NCBI RefSeq assembly: GCF_902859595.1
Contig: NZ_CADIJQ010000014.1
Location: 1-64,000 of the forward strand
From: Achromobacter kerstersii
GTDB lineage: Bacteria; Pseudomonadota; Gammaproteobacteria; Burkholderiales; Burkholderiaceae_B
Length of the DNA: 64,000 nucleotides
Reading direction: 5' to 3'
The notes below the pieces were generated by a model. The model was given only the letters and a program-made list of their open reading frames with translations. It made no database searches and had not been told where the DNA came from. Made by a program: the position numbers and the translations under genes. Of this stretch, positions 17,413-25,327 are shown piece after piece. The stretch's first letter is position 1, and each line of letters starts with the position of its first letter.

Positions 17413-18276
17413 CTGCGACTCGGTCAACTCCACAAACGCCCGCATCAATTCCGAACGCACGCCGGCGCGCAGCCAGATGGCGCCGACGGTGCGCACGGGG
17501 CAGGGCGCTGGCAACGGCCAGCGCTTGACGCGCGCCATCGCCTCGCCGGTTGTCGCCCAGTCTGGCAGCAGCGCCACCCCCAATCCTTCCGCCACCAGCT
17601 TGGCGATGGAATCGATGCCATCCAGTTCAAACCGCACGTGCGGCCGCAGATTGCGCGCCCGCAGATAATCGTCGGCCATCTTGCCGCCGACCACGCTGCG
17701 GTCGTAGCAGATGTAGGGCTCGCGCGCGAGGATCGCCAGCGGATCGCGCACCGTCATGTCGGCAGGCGTGACCAGCACCAGCGGTTCGTGACGCAGGTCG
17801 CGCCAGTCGCAGGTCTTGGGCAGCGTAAACAGCGGATGCACCAGCAGCGCGCCATCCAGTTCGCCCGACAGCACCTTGCTGTACAGCAGCGTCGTGGGCG
17901 CGGGTTCGATATAGATTTCGATGTGGGGATGGCGCGCCACCCACGTGCGCAGCACGGGCGGCATGATGCCCGTCAGCGCCGTGGGCGTGGCGCCCAGCCG
18001 CAGCGGTCCGGCGGGCAGCTCGGTGTCGCTGGCGGCCGAGCGCAAGTCGCGCACATCGCGCAGGATGTGGCGCGCCCGTTCCAGGATGCGGATGCCGGCT
18101 GGCGTGGGTTTGACGGTGCGCCCGGATCGGGCGATCAGCGCGCTGCCCACGTCCGCCTCCAGTGCGCGCAAGCGCTGCTGAACGGTGGCGGGCGTCAGCC
18201 CCTGGTGCCGGGCGGCCTGGGCGATGGAACCCAGCTCCACCACATGCACATAGGTTTGCAGAAAGCGCGAGTCCAC
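17392..18276 (-). CDS. LysR family transcriptional regulator
   Basis: A 294-aa LysR regulator: N-terminal winged HTH (about residues 3-60, YVHVVELGSIAQAARHQGLTP then TVQQRLRALEADVGSALIAR) and a C-terminal periplasmic-binding-like effector domain. The start is assigned to GTG 18276, where the family N-terminus begins (VDSRFLQTYVHV), with AAGG about 10 nt upstream; the frame is open much further but the extra part is not family-like. It is divergent from the enolase-superfamily gene (162-bp gap), which it probably controls. Confidence 0.88.
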   Translation of the reverse strand: MDSRFLQTYVHVVELGSIAQAARHQGLTPATVQQRLRALEADVGSALIARSGRTVKPTPAGIRILERARHILRDVRDLRSAASDTELPAGPLRLGATPTALTGIMPPVLRTWVARHPHIEIYIEPAPTTLLYSKVLSGELDGALLVHPLFTLPKTCDWRDLRHEPLVLVTPADMTVRDPLAILAREPYICYDRSVVGGKMADDYLRARNLRPHVRFELDGIDSIAKLVAEGLGVALLPDWATTGEAMARVKRWPLPAPCPVRTVGAIWLRAGVRSELMRAFVELTESQLGLSRP

Positions 18277-18438
18277 GACGGCGAGCCTTTTGGGAAGATG
18301 GATTTTTCGTATTCTAAAGATGGATGACGATAATTGTTGTTTTCTTTGGCGGCGGGAAGAATACGTCCAGAGCGAGTAGCCCGCCGCACGTCGCGCCGGC
18401 GCCGCCTTCAGCATCTTCCCGCTACCAAGGAGCCCACC

Positions 18439-19566
18439 GTGCCCATCATTGAATCTATCGACGTCTGCGCCGCCGCCGTCCCCCTGGACAAAGTCACCTC
18501 GTTTTCCAACCGTACGGTGTCCACGCGCCACTACGGCCTGGTGAAAGTCCGTTCCACCGACGGCGTCGAAGGCATCGGCTTTTGCTATGTGGGCAGCGCA
18601 GGCGGGGCCATCTTCGAAGCGGCCGTGCAAAGCCTGCTGGGCCCTGTGCTGCTGGGCAAGGACTCGCATGCCGTCGAAGGGCTGTGGCAGTCCATGTATC
18701 AAGAGGCGCTTCTGCAAGGCCGCCAAGGCACGGTGATGCGCGCGCTGAGTGCTCTGGACATCGCGCTGTGGGACTTGAACGCCAAGACGGCAAACCTGCC
18801 GCTGCACAAATTCCTGGGCGCGGTGGAACTGGAAACCGTGCCGGCCTACGCCAGCGGCGGCTATTACCTGGATGGCAAGACCCCGCAGCATCTGGGCGAG
18901 GAAATGGCCAGCTATGTGGACAAGGGTTTTCGCGCCGTCAAGATGAAGACGGGCCGCCTGTCGCCGCGCGAGGAAGAGGCGCGTCTGAAGGCCGCGCGCG
19001 AGGCCGTTGGCCCGGACGTTGAATTGATGATGGATTGCAATAACGCCTGGGAGGACGTCACGCAGGCCATGCAATACATCCGCCGCTTTGAACAGTACGA
19101 GCCGTACTTCATCGAAGAACCCTTTGGCCCGGACGATATCGACAGCCACGCCAAGCTGGCGCGCCTGACGCACTTGCCGATCGCCACCGCCGAAATTGGC
19201 TATGGCCGCTGGTATCACAAGGAATTGCTGGACAAGGGCGCGGCCGGCATCTTACAAACGGACGCGGCTGTGTGCGGCGGCATCACCGAGTGGAAGCGCA
19301 TTGCCGCCACCGCCGCCAGCTACGGCGTGGTGGTGTGCCCGCACTGGTTCCACGACGTGCATGCACCGCTGGTCGCGGCGACGCCAAACGCGCGCTACGT
19401 GGAATTCTTCTGGGACGACCAGGTGCTGAATTTCCGCAAGCTGGTTGATCGCCAACTGACGCACAAGCAAGGCCGCGTAGTACTGCATCAAGACCCGGGC
19501 CTGGGCTTTGGCTTCGATGAGCGCATGGTTGAACGCTACGGCAAGTGGACGCGTGTTGCCCGTTAA
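18439..19566 (+). CDS. Enolase superfamily (mandelate racemase/muconate lactonizing) enzyme
   Basis: A 375-aa TIM-barrel enzyme. Catalytic KxK is K168-M-K170 in AVKMKTGR. Metal ligands are D199 (MMDCNNAW), E226 (FIEEPFGPDD) and E252 (TAEIGYGRW). A C-terminal histidine in CPHWFHDVHAP (H302 or H305) could be the second acid/base, as in the mandelate racemase and sugar-acid dehydratase subgroups. The reaction, an acid-sugar dehydration or a racemisation, cannot be decided. The start is GTG 18439 after a clean AAGGAG. It is followed at 138 bp by a Bug-family binding protein, and is divergent from a LysR gene. Confidence 0.88.
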   Translation: MPIIESIDVCAAAVPLDKVTSFSNRTVSTRHYGLVKVRSTDGVEGIGFCYVGSAGGAIFEAAVQSLLGPVLLGKDSHAVEGLWQSMYQEALLQGRQGTVMRALSALDIALWDLNAKTANLPLHKFLGAVELETVPAYASGGYYLDGKTPQHLGEEMASYVDKGFRAVKMKTGRLSPREEEARLKAAREAVGPDVELMMDCNNAWEDVTQAMQYIRRFEQYEPYFIEEPFGPDDIDSHAKLARLTHLPIATAEIGYGRWYHKELLDKGAAGILQTDAAVCGGITEWKRIAATAASYGVVVCPHWFHDVHAPLVAATPNARYVEFFWDDQVLNFRKLVDRQLTHKQGRVVLHQDPGLGFGFDERMVERYGKWTRVAR

Positions 19567-19704
19567 GGGCGGTGTGGCTTTCTTATTCAAGCGTAGGTAA
19601 AGGAGGGCGGCATCCCGGCCGCGTCAGATGGCCGGATACCGCGGAAGCAGACATTGCTTCCATAACCAGCCGCCGTCCACGGACGCCGGCGCGAGGAGAC
19701 AAGC

Positions 19705-20688
19705 ATGCAACGCAGGCAATTCATGACCGGCGCCGCAGCGCTGGGCGTAGGACTCGTCCTGCCCATCGCGGCGCGGGCGCAGCAGGACCTGCCGTCTGGG
19801 CCGGTGAAGATCGTGGTGGGGTTTCCGGCGGGCGGCGGCACGGACGTGCTGGCGCGCCTGCTCGGGCAGAAGCTGGGCGTCATGTGGAACATTCCCGTCA
19901 TCGTGGAAAACCGCGCGGGCGCAGCCGGCATCATTGCGGCCGAGCAGGTGGCCCGCCAGCCCAACGATGGCAACACGCTGTTGATGGCGCATGTGAATAG
20001 CCACGGCATCGCGCCGGGCTTGCAACCCAAGCTGGCGTACGCGGTGGACCGCGATTTCTCGCCCATCGCGCTGGTGGGCAAGACGCCCACCATCCTGATC
20101 GGCGGCGCGTCGCAGCCCGCCAAGACCTTGCCTGATCTGGTCAAGCTATGCCGCGCCCAGCCCGGCAAGATCGTGTTCGGGTCGGCGGGGGCGGGGTCGG
20201 CGCAGCATCTGGCGCTTGAAATCTTCAAGGCGCGCGCTGGCATTGACGTGCTGCACGTGCCGTACAAAGGGTCGGCGCCGTTGATGAACGATCTGCTGGG
20301 CGGCCACGTGCAGTACTGCTTTGAAGGCATGACCACGGCCACGCCTCTGCTGCAATCGGGCAAGGTGATTGCGTTGGCCCAAACGCTGCAACAGCGTTCC
20401 AAAAGCCAGCCGAATGTGCCGACCGTGGCCGAGCAGGGCTACCCCGGTTTCGAGGCCAGCATTTGGTTTGGCATGGTGGGGCCAAGCAAGATGCCGGCCC
20501 CCATGGTTCAGCGCATGAACCGCGACATCGACCAGGTGCTGGCCATGGCGGACGTGCAGGAAAAGCTGGCGCAGGTGGGGGCGGAAGACGGCGGCGGCAG
20601 CGTGCAGCGCTTTGCCGACTTCATGTCGCAGGAACAGCAGAAGTACGCCAAGACCATCAAAGACGCGAAGATCGTCGTCGAAAGCTGA
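19705..20688 (+). CDS. Bug/TctC family tripartite tricarboxylate transporter substrate-binding protein
   Basis: A 327-aa exported binding protein. The signal peptide starts with a twin-arginine-like MQRRQFMTGAAALGVGLVLP and ends near AARAQQ. Mature-domain hallmarks are PVKIVVGFPAGGGTDVLAR, VENRAGAAGIIAAEQV, the central FGSAGAGSAQHLALE, and HVPYKGSAPLMNDLLGG. GAGGAGA precedes the ATG. No TctA/TctB membrane subunits are adjacent; orphan Bug proteins like this are abundant in Bordetellaceae. It probably binds the carboxylate handled by the upstream enolase-superfamily enzyme. Confidence 0.92.
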   Translation: MQRRQFMTGAAALGVGLVLPIAARAQQDLPSGPVKIVVGFPAGGGTDVLARLLGQKLGVMWNIPVIVENRAGAAGIIAAEQVARQPNDGNTLLMAHVNSHGIAPGLQPKLAYAVDRDFSPIALVGKTPTILIGGASQPAKTLPDLVKLCRAQPGKIVFGSAGAGSAQHLALEIFKARAGIDVLHVPYKGSAPLMNDLLGGHVQYCFEGMTTATPLLQSGKVIALAQTLQQRSKSQPNVPTVAEQGYPGFEASIWFGMVGPSKMPAPMVQRMNRDIDQVLAMADVQEKLAQVGAEDGGGSVQRFADFMSQEQQKYAKTIKDAKIVVES

Positions 20689-20714
20689 CGCCAGAATGCG
20701 CCGGGGCGGGCAGA

Positions 20715-21575
20715 TCAGCCTGCCTGCGCGTCCCCGTCCGGTTCCACCCAGCCCGCCATCGCCGAGATCGAGCGGGCTTTTTCACGCAGCAAGCGGGCGG
20801 TGCCGGATTCCAGTTCATCGTCAATCGCGCCTACCGGCCCCATCAGCGTGATGGCCGCGGTCATCTCGCCCAGCATGTCGAAGATGGGCGCGGATAGCGA
20901 CGTGAAGTGCGGCAGCAGCGCGTGGCGGCAGCGGCTGATGTGGTGCTTTTGCACTTCATCGCGTATCGCCTGCACGTCTTTCAGCGTGTAGGAATTGCCC
21001 GGCGCGCCGCCGTGGCTTTCAGGCTGGGATGACGATAGCTCTTGCTCGAGCAGATCACGGGTCAGCGCATCGGGCAGGTGCGCCAGGAAATTGCGGCCCA
21101 GGGCGGACGACAGCAGCGGCATCACCGTGCCCACGCGCAATTCCAGCAGGGGGCGGCTGCGGCTGCCTTCCACGCGGTAGACGATCGTGGGGCCCTTGTT
21201 GCCCCACACGCCCAGGAACACGGTGTGCCCGGTAACGGCGGCGACTTCGGCCATGATGGGCCGCGCGGTCGTGAAGACATCGAATTGCTCCAGCGCCGCC
21301 AAGCCCAGCCGCAGCGCGTAGGGGCCCAAGCCGTAATGGCCGGTGTCGGCATGCTGCTGCACCACGCCCACCTTTTGGAAGCTCACCAGGTAGTAGTGCA
21401 CGTTGGGCACCGTCAATTCACAGGCGTCGGCGATTTCCTTCAAGGGCATCGGCCGGCCGGTCTTGCGGATTACGTCCAGAATCCGGAACCCCACCTCAAT
21501 CGACTGGATGCCTCTGCGCGCAGCGGCTGGCGCCTTGTCCGTGTTCTTTTCAACCTTGCCGGCGGGCCTTGCCAT
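20715..21575 (-). CDS. IclR family transcriptional regulator
   Basis: A 286-aa regulator: N-terminal winged HTH (about residues 20-80, GIQSIEVGFRILDVIRKTGR, PLKEIADACELTVPNVHYYL) and a C-terminal IclR effector domain with SSALGRNFLAHLPD. The ATG at 21575 follows GGAGG at ideal spacing and is preferred over a GTG four codons upstream. It is divergent from the MHS transporter gene with a 171-bp AT-rich gap, so it probably regulates the transporter/nitrilase/flavin-reductase operon. Confidence 0.9.
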   Translation of the reverse strand: MARPAGKVEKNTDKAPAAARRGIQSIEVGFRILDVIRKTGRPMPLKEIADACELTVPNVHYYLVSFQKVGVVQQHADTGHYGLGPYALRLGLAALEQFDVFTTARPIMAEVAAVTGHTVFLGVWGNKGPTIVYRVEGSRSRPLLELRVGTVMPLLSSALGRNFLAHLPDALTRDLLEQELSSSQPESHGGAPGNSYTLKDVQAIRDEVQKHHISRCRHALLPHFTSLSAPIFDMLGEMTAAITLMGPVGAIDDELESGTARLLREKARSISAMAGWVEPDGDAQAG

Positions 21576-21746
21576 CACTGCCTCCACTGTGTGTTTGGCG
21601 GCAGTGTAGCAGCGGCTCGGGCGCGTTCCCGCAGGCGGCCGCCGCCGTTTTCCGGGTTTCCCCCAGCTTTGTGATGCCCGGTTTTAAGTTTGATAATAGT
21701 TAATGCGTACAGCAGTATCAATTAAAAACACCAGGGGAAAGCAAGC

Positions 21747-23399
21747 ATGGAAGCAAACATCGCAATGCCGCAGGCCGGGGCCGGGCTAACGCTAAGCCGC
21801 AAAGAAGAACGCCAGGTCGTCGTGGCGTCGACGCTGGGCACCTTGTTCGAGTGGTATGACTTTTTCATCTACGGGACGCTGGCGGTCTTCATGAGCCAGG
21901 TGCTGTTTCCGCAGGACAATCCCACGGTTGCGCTGCTGGCCGCCTTGGGCGCGCTGGCGGTGGGCTTCATCATCCGGCCGCTGGGCGCGGTGATGTTTGG
22001 CTATCTGGGCGACAAGTGGGGCCGCAAGTACACCTTCCTGATCACGGTGGTGATGATGGGCGGCGCCACGGTGTTGATCGGCTGCCTGCCCACCTATGAG
22101 TCGGCGGGCCACTTGTCGTGGATTCTGTTGCTGACGCTGCGGGTGGTGCAGGGCCTGGCGGTGGGCGGCGAATACGGCGGCGCCGTGATCTATGTGGCCG
22201 AACACTGCGAGCCCAAGCGCCGCGGGCTGCTGACGGGCTGGATTCAGATCACGTCATCCGCCGGGCTGATCCTGTCGCTGATCGTCATCCTGTGCACGCA
22301 GGCGTCCATGAGCGCCGACGATTTTCGCCAGTGGGGCTGGCGCCTGCCGTTCATTCTGTCGATCGTGATGCTGGCCATTTCGATCTACGTGCGCGCCAAG
22401 CTGCATGAATCGCCCGTCTTCACGCGGATGAAGCAGCAGAACCGCCTGTCGAAGAATCCCATCAAGGAAACGTTTGGCCAGTGGTCCAGCCTGCGCCTGG
22501 TGTTGCTGGCGCTGATTGGCGTGACGGCCGGCCAGGGCGCCACCTACTTCACCGGCCAGTTCTACGTGATGATCTTCCTGCAACAAGCCGTGCAGATCGA
22601 CCAGACCAGCGTCTACACGCTGATCCTGATCGGCTTCATCATCGGCGCGCCGACCTTCGTGCTGTTTGGCTGGCTGTCTGACCGCATCGGCCGCAAGTGG
22701 ATCATGATGGCGGGCCTGTTCATCGCCGCCATCGGGTATCACTCGATGTTCGACGTGCTGCTCAAAGCCGGCAACCCGGCGTTGGCGCAAGCTATGCAAA
22801 GCACGCCGGTGCGCGTGCATGCCGACACCAGCGGCGGCGCGTGCGACTTCGGTTTGCAAGCCGCCATGATCGGCAGCCATGCCGACCATAAGAAGGTGTG
22901 CGTGCAGGCCAAGAAATTCCTGGTCGGCAAGGGCATCAACTTTGAATACGCAGCACCCCTGCCGGGGCAGGACATCGCGATGAGCGTGGGCGGCGTCACC
23001 GTCAACGGTTTCGACCGCGCCGGCTACGCCAAGGCATTGACCGCCGCAGGCTACCCCGACCGCGCCGACCCCGCCCGCGTTGACCGCGCCACCATCATCC
23101 TGATCCTGGTGCTGATGACGGCGGTGGTCGCCATGGTCTACGGCCCGGTCGCGTCCTATCTGGTCGAGCTGTTCCCGGCCCGCATCCGCTACACCGCGCT
23201 ATCCTTCCCGTACCACATCGGCGCCGGCATCTTCGGCGGCATCGTGCCCTTTACCGCCACGTACCTGGCGCAAGCCAGCGGCAATATTTTCGGCGGCCTG
23301 ATGTACCCGGTCGTCGTGATGGTGATCGTGGGCGTCATCGGCAGCCTGTTCCTGCCGAACACCCGCGCCCAAGCCATTGATGAAGACCCCATCCACTAA
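21747..23399 (+). CDS. MHS family MFS transporter with a large periplasmic insertion
   Basis: A 550-aa secondary transporter of the metabolite:H+ symporter family (ShiA/KgtP/ProP type). The FEWYDFFIYG motif is in TM1, and the A-motifs are GYLGDKWGRKYTF after TM2 and GWLSDRIGRKW after TM8. Twelve membrane segments can be traced. Between TM9 and TM10 lies an extra segment of about 110 residues (about 338-448; 22758-23090), on the periplasmic side because the TM8-TM9 loop carries the cytoplasmic DRIGRK. It contains two cysteines and is mostly polar. Ordinary MHS members are about 430-450 aa, so the insertion explains the length. AGGGGAAA precedes the ATG. It is 16 bp upstream of the nitrilase gene. 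Confidence 0.9.
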   Translation: MEANIAMPQAGAGLTLSRKEERQVVVASTLGTLFEWYDFFIYGTLAVFMSQVLFPQDNPTVALLAALGALAVGFIIRPLGAVMFGYLGDKWGRKYTFLITVVMMGGATVLIGCLPTYESAGHLSWILLLTLRVVQGLAVGGEYGGAVIYVAEHCEPKRRGLLTGWIQITSSAGLILSLIVILCTQASMSADDFRQWGWRLPFILSIVMLAISIYVRAKLHESPVFTRMKQQNRLSKNPIKETFGQWSSLRLVLLALIGVTAGQGATYFTGQFYVMIFLQQAVQIDQTSVYTLILIGFIIGAPTFVLFGWLSDRIGRKWIMMAGLFIAAIGYHSMFDVLLKAGNPALAQAMQSTPVRVHADTSGGACDFGLQAAMIGSHADHKKVCVQAKKFLVGKGINFEYAAPLPGQDIAMSVGGVTVNGFDRAGYAKALTAAGYPDRADPARVDRATIILILVLMTAVVAMVYGPVASYLVELFPARIRYTALSFPYHIGAGIFGGIVPFTATYLAQASGNIFGGLMYPVVVMVIVGVIGSLFLPNTRAQAIDEDPIH

Positions 23400-23415
23400 A
23401 ACAGCGAGGAGAGAC

Positions 23416-24375
23416 ATGTCCGTGCCATCGCAATTCAAGGCTGCCGTCATCCAGGCAGCGTCCATCCCGACCGACAGCGTTGCTTGCGCCCACAAGGCGG
23501 CCTCGCTGATCCGCCAGGCGGCGGAGCAGGGCGCCCGGGTGCTGGTGTTCCCCGAGGCCTTTCTGGGCGGCTACCCCAAGGGCAATTCATTTGGCGCGCC
23601 CATCGGCATGCGCAAGCCCGAAGGCCGTGACGCCTTCGCCAGCTACCACGAGCAGGCCATCCGGCTGGACGGCGAGGAAGTCGCCGTGGTGGCGCAGGCC
23701 GCGGCCGATACCGGCAGTTTCGTGGTCATGGGCTGCATCGAAGCCGACGGCGGCACGCTGTACTGCACCGTGCTGTACTTCAACGGCGACGCCGGGCTGA
23801 TCGGCAAGCATCGCAAGCTGATGCCCACCGCAGGCGAACGGCTGATCTGGGGCTTTGGCGACGGCTCGACCATGCCCGTCTTCGACACCCCCTACGGCAA
23901 GATCGGCGCCGTCATCTGCTGGGAAAACTACATGCCCATGCTGCGCATGTATATGTACAGCCAGGGCGTGGCGCTCTATTGCGCGCCCACCGCAGACGAC
24001 CGCGACAGCTGGATTCCCAGCATGCGCCACATCGCGCTGGAAGGCCGCTGCTATGTGCTGACCGCTTGCCAGCATCTGCGCCGCAACGCGTATCCGGAAG
24101 ACTTCGAATGCGCGCTAGGCGATGCGCCCGACACCGTGCTGATGCGCGGCGGCAGCGCCATCATCGACCCCTTGGGCGAAGTGCTGGCCGGCCCGGACTT
24201 TTCGGACGAAACCATCTTGTATGCCGACATCAACCCCAACCAGATCCTGCGCGGCAAGTACGACTTTGACGTGTCGGGCCACTACGCGCGGCCGGACGTG
24301 TTCCAGCTTCAGGTCGACACCCGCGAGAAGCGGGCCGTCTCCGCCATCGGCGCGGGCGGCCAGCAGGAGCCTTAA
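23416..24375 (+). CDS. Nitrilase
   Basis: A 319-aa nitrilase (branch 1 of the carbon-nitrogen hydrolase superfamily), predicted to convert a nitrile to a carboxylate. The triad is visible: E47 in VFPEAFLGGYP, K134 in GKHRKLMPT and C168 in GAVICWENYMPM. The CWENYMPL/M and HRKLMPT signatures distinguish nitrilases from amidases. The ATG at 23416 follows GAGGAGAGA; a frame extending upstream overlaps the transporter stop and is not needed. It sits between the MHS transporter (16 bp) and a flavin-reductase-like gene (3 bp) in an IclR-linked operon. Confidence 0.92.
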   Translation: MSVPSQFKAAVIQAASIPTDSVACAHKAASLIRQAAEQGARVLVFPEAFLGGYPKGNSFGAPIGMRKPEGRDAFASYHEQAIRLDGEEVAVVAQAAADTGSFVVMGCIEADGGTLYCTVLYFNGDAGLIGKHRKLMPTAGERLIWGFGDGSTMPVFDTPYGKIGAVICWENYMPMLRMYMYSQGVALYCAPTADDRDSWIPSMRHIALEGRCYVLTACQHLRRNAYPEDFECALGDAPDTVLMRGGSAIIDPLGEVLAGPDFSDETILYADINPNQILRGKYDFDVSGHYARPDVFQLQVDTREKRAVSAIGAGGQQEP

Positions 24376-24378
24376 GCC

Positions 24379-24996
24379 ATGCATTTTGATTTCAGCGCCT
24401 TGCCTTCGCAGACGGTCTACAAGCTGTTGACCTCGACCGTCACCCCCCGCCCGATCGCGTGGGTCACCACGATTTCGGGCGACGGGTGCGTCAACGCGGC
24501 GCCGTTCAGCTTCTTCAACGTGATGGGCCATGAACCGCCCACGGTGGCCATCGGCCTGATGCGCCGCGCCAACGGCGACTTGAAGGACACCAGCGCCAAC
24601 ATCATCGAGAACGGCGAGTTCGTGGTGAACCTGGTGCCTGAATCGCTGATGCAGCAAATGAACCAGACCTGCGCCGACTACCCGCCGGGCGTCGACGAGC
24701 TGGCCAAGGCCGGGTTGACCGGGTTGCCGGCGGCGCATGTGCGTCCGCCGTTGATCCAGGGCAGCCCGGTGTCGCTGGAATGCGTCAGTCAGGCCACGAT
24801 CGTGACCGGCCCGCATCAAGTCGTGGTCATTGGCCGGGTGTTGGGCGCGCATGTGGACGACGCTTTTGTGCAGGACGCCGAACGCGGTTACGTGAAAACC
24901 GCCGAGATGGGGCTGGTTGCCCGCATGCACGGCAGCGGCTGGTATGCACGCAGTACAGACTTGTTCCAGCTTGCGCGGCCAACGGTCGCGGACTGA
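24379..24996 (+). CDS. Flavin reductase-like (FMN-binding split barrel) protein
   Basis: A 205-aa flavoprotein of the flavin-reductase/DIM6-NTAB group. The N-terminal TSTVTPRPIAWVTTIS, then NAAPFSFFNVMGHEPPTVAIG, matches the FMN-binding loop region. NIIENGEFVVNLVPESL and CADYPPGVDE are further family blocks. It starts 3 bp after the nitrilase stop, so co-translation is likely. A monooxygenase partner is not in the operon, so it may use FMN for its own reduction reaction. Confidence 0.88.
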   Translation: MHFDFSALPSQTVYKLLTSTVTPRPIAWVTTISGDGCVNAAPFSFFNVMGHEPPTVAIGLMRRANGDLKDTSANIIENGEFVVNLVPESLMQQMNQTCADYPPGVDELAKAGLTGLPAAHVRPPLIQGSPVSLECVSQATIVTGPHQVVVIGRVLGAHVDDAFVQDAERGYVKTAEMGLVARMHGSGWYARSTDLFQLARPTVAD

Positions 24997-25004
24997 AACC
25001 CTAG

Positions 25005-25029
25005 GCGGCCGTGATGGCCGCTTTTTTTT
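25005..25029 (+). terminator. Terminator after the nitrilase operon
   Basis: GCGGCC (25005-25010) pairs with GGCCGC (25016-25021) around GTGAT, followed by eight T. The roughly 300 bp from here to the chemoreceptor start (25030-25327) contains no gene that I can support, only its presumed promoter region. Confidence 0.85.
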
Positions 25030-25327
25030 CGCCTTCGCATTGGCCGCAGCGCCAGTTACGCAAACGCGGGAGCTTGTGCCAAAACACTCCCCATTTCGCC
25101 CCTTGCCGGTCAAATCCGGGCTGCTAGCATTTCCCGGACCGTTGAGAGAATCCTCGAATCCGACTTCTCCGGCGGCGCTTTTTTGACACAACGAACACCA
25201 ATATTTTGGGGGCGGATCATCCAGGGGCTTACGGGCGTCTGGCTTGCAAGGGGCGGCGGCTTTTGTCCGGCGCTCTCGCAACTGCCGAAGCCCGCATTCA
25301 AGCGCCTGGTTGGATGCTGGAGGCAGT

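Noticed and set aside
21690..21721. TTGATA/TATCAA inverted pair between IclR and transporter genes as an operator
   Set aside because: Arms are only 6 bp and 20 bp apart, unlike typical IclR sites; it could be chance in AT-rich DNA.
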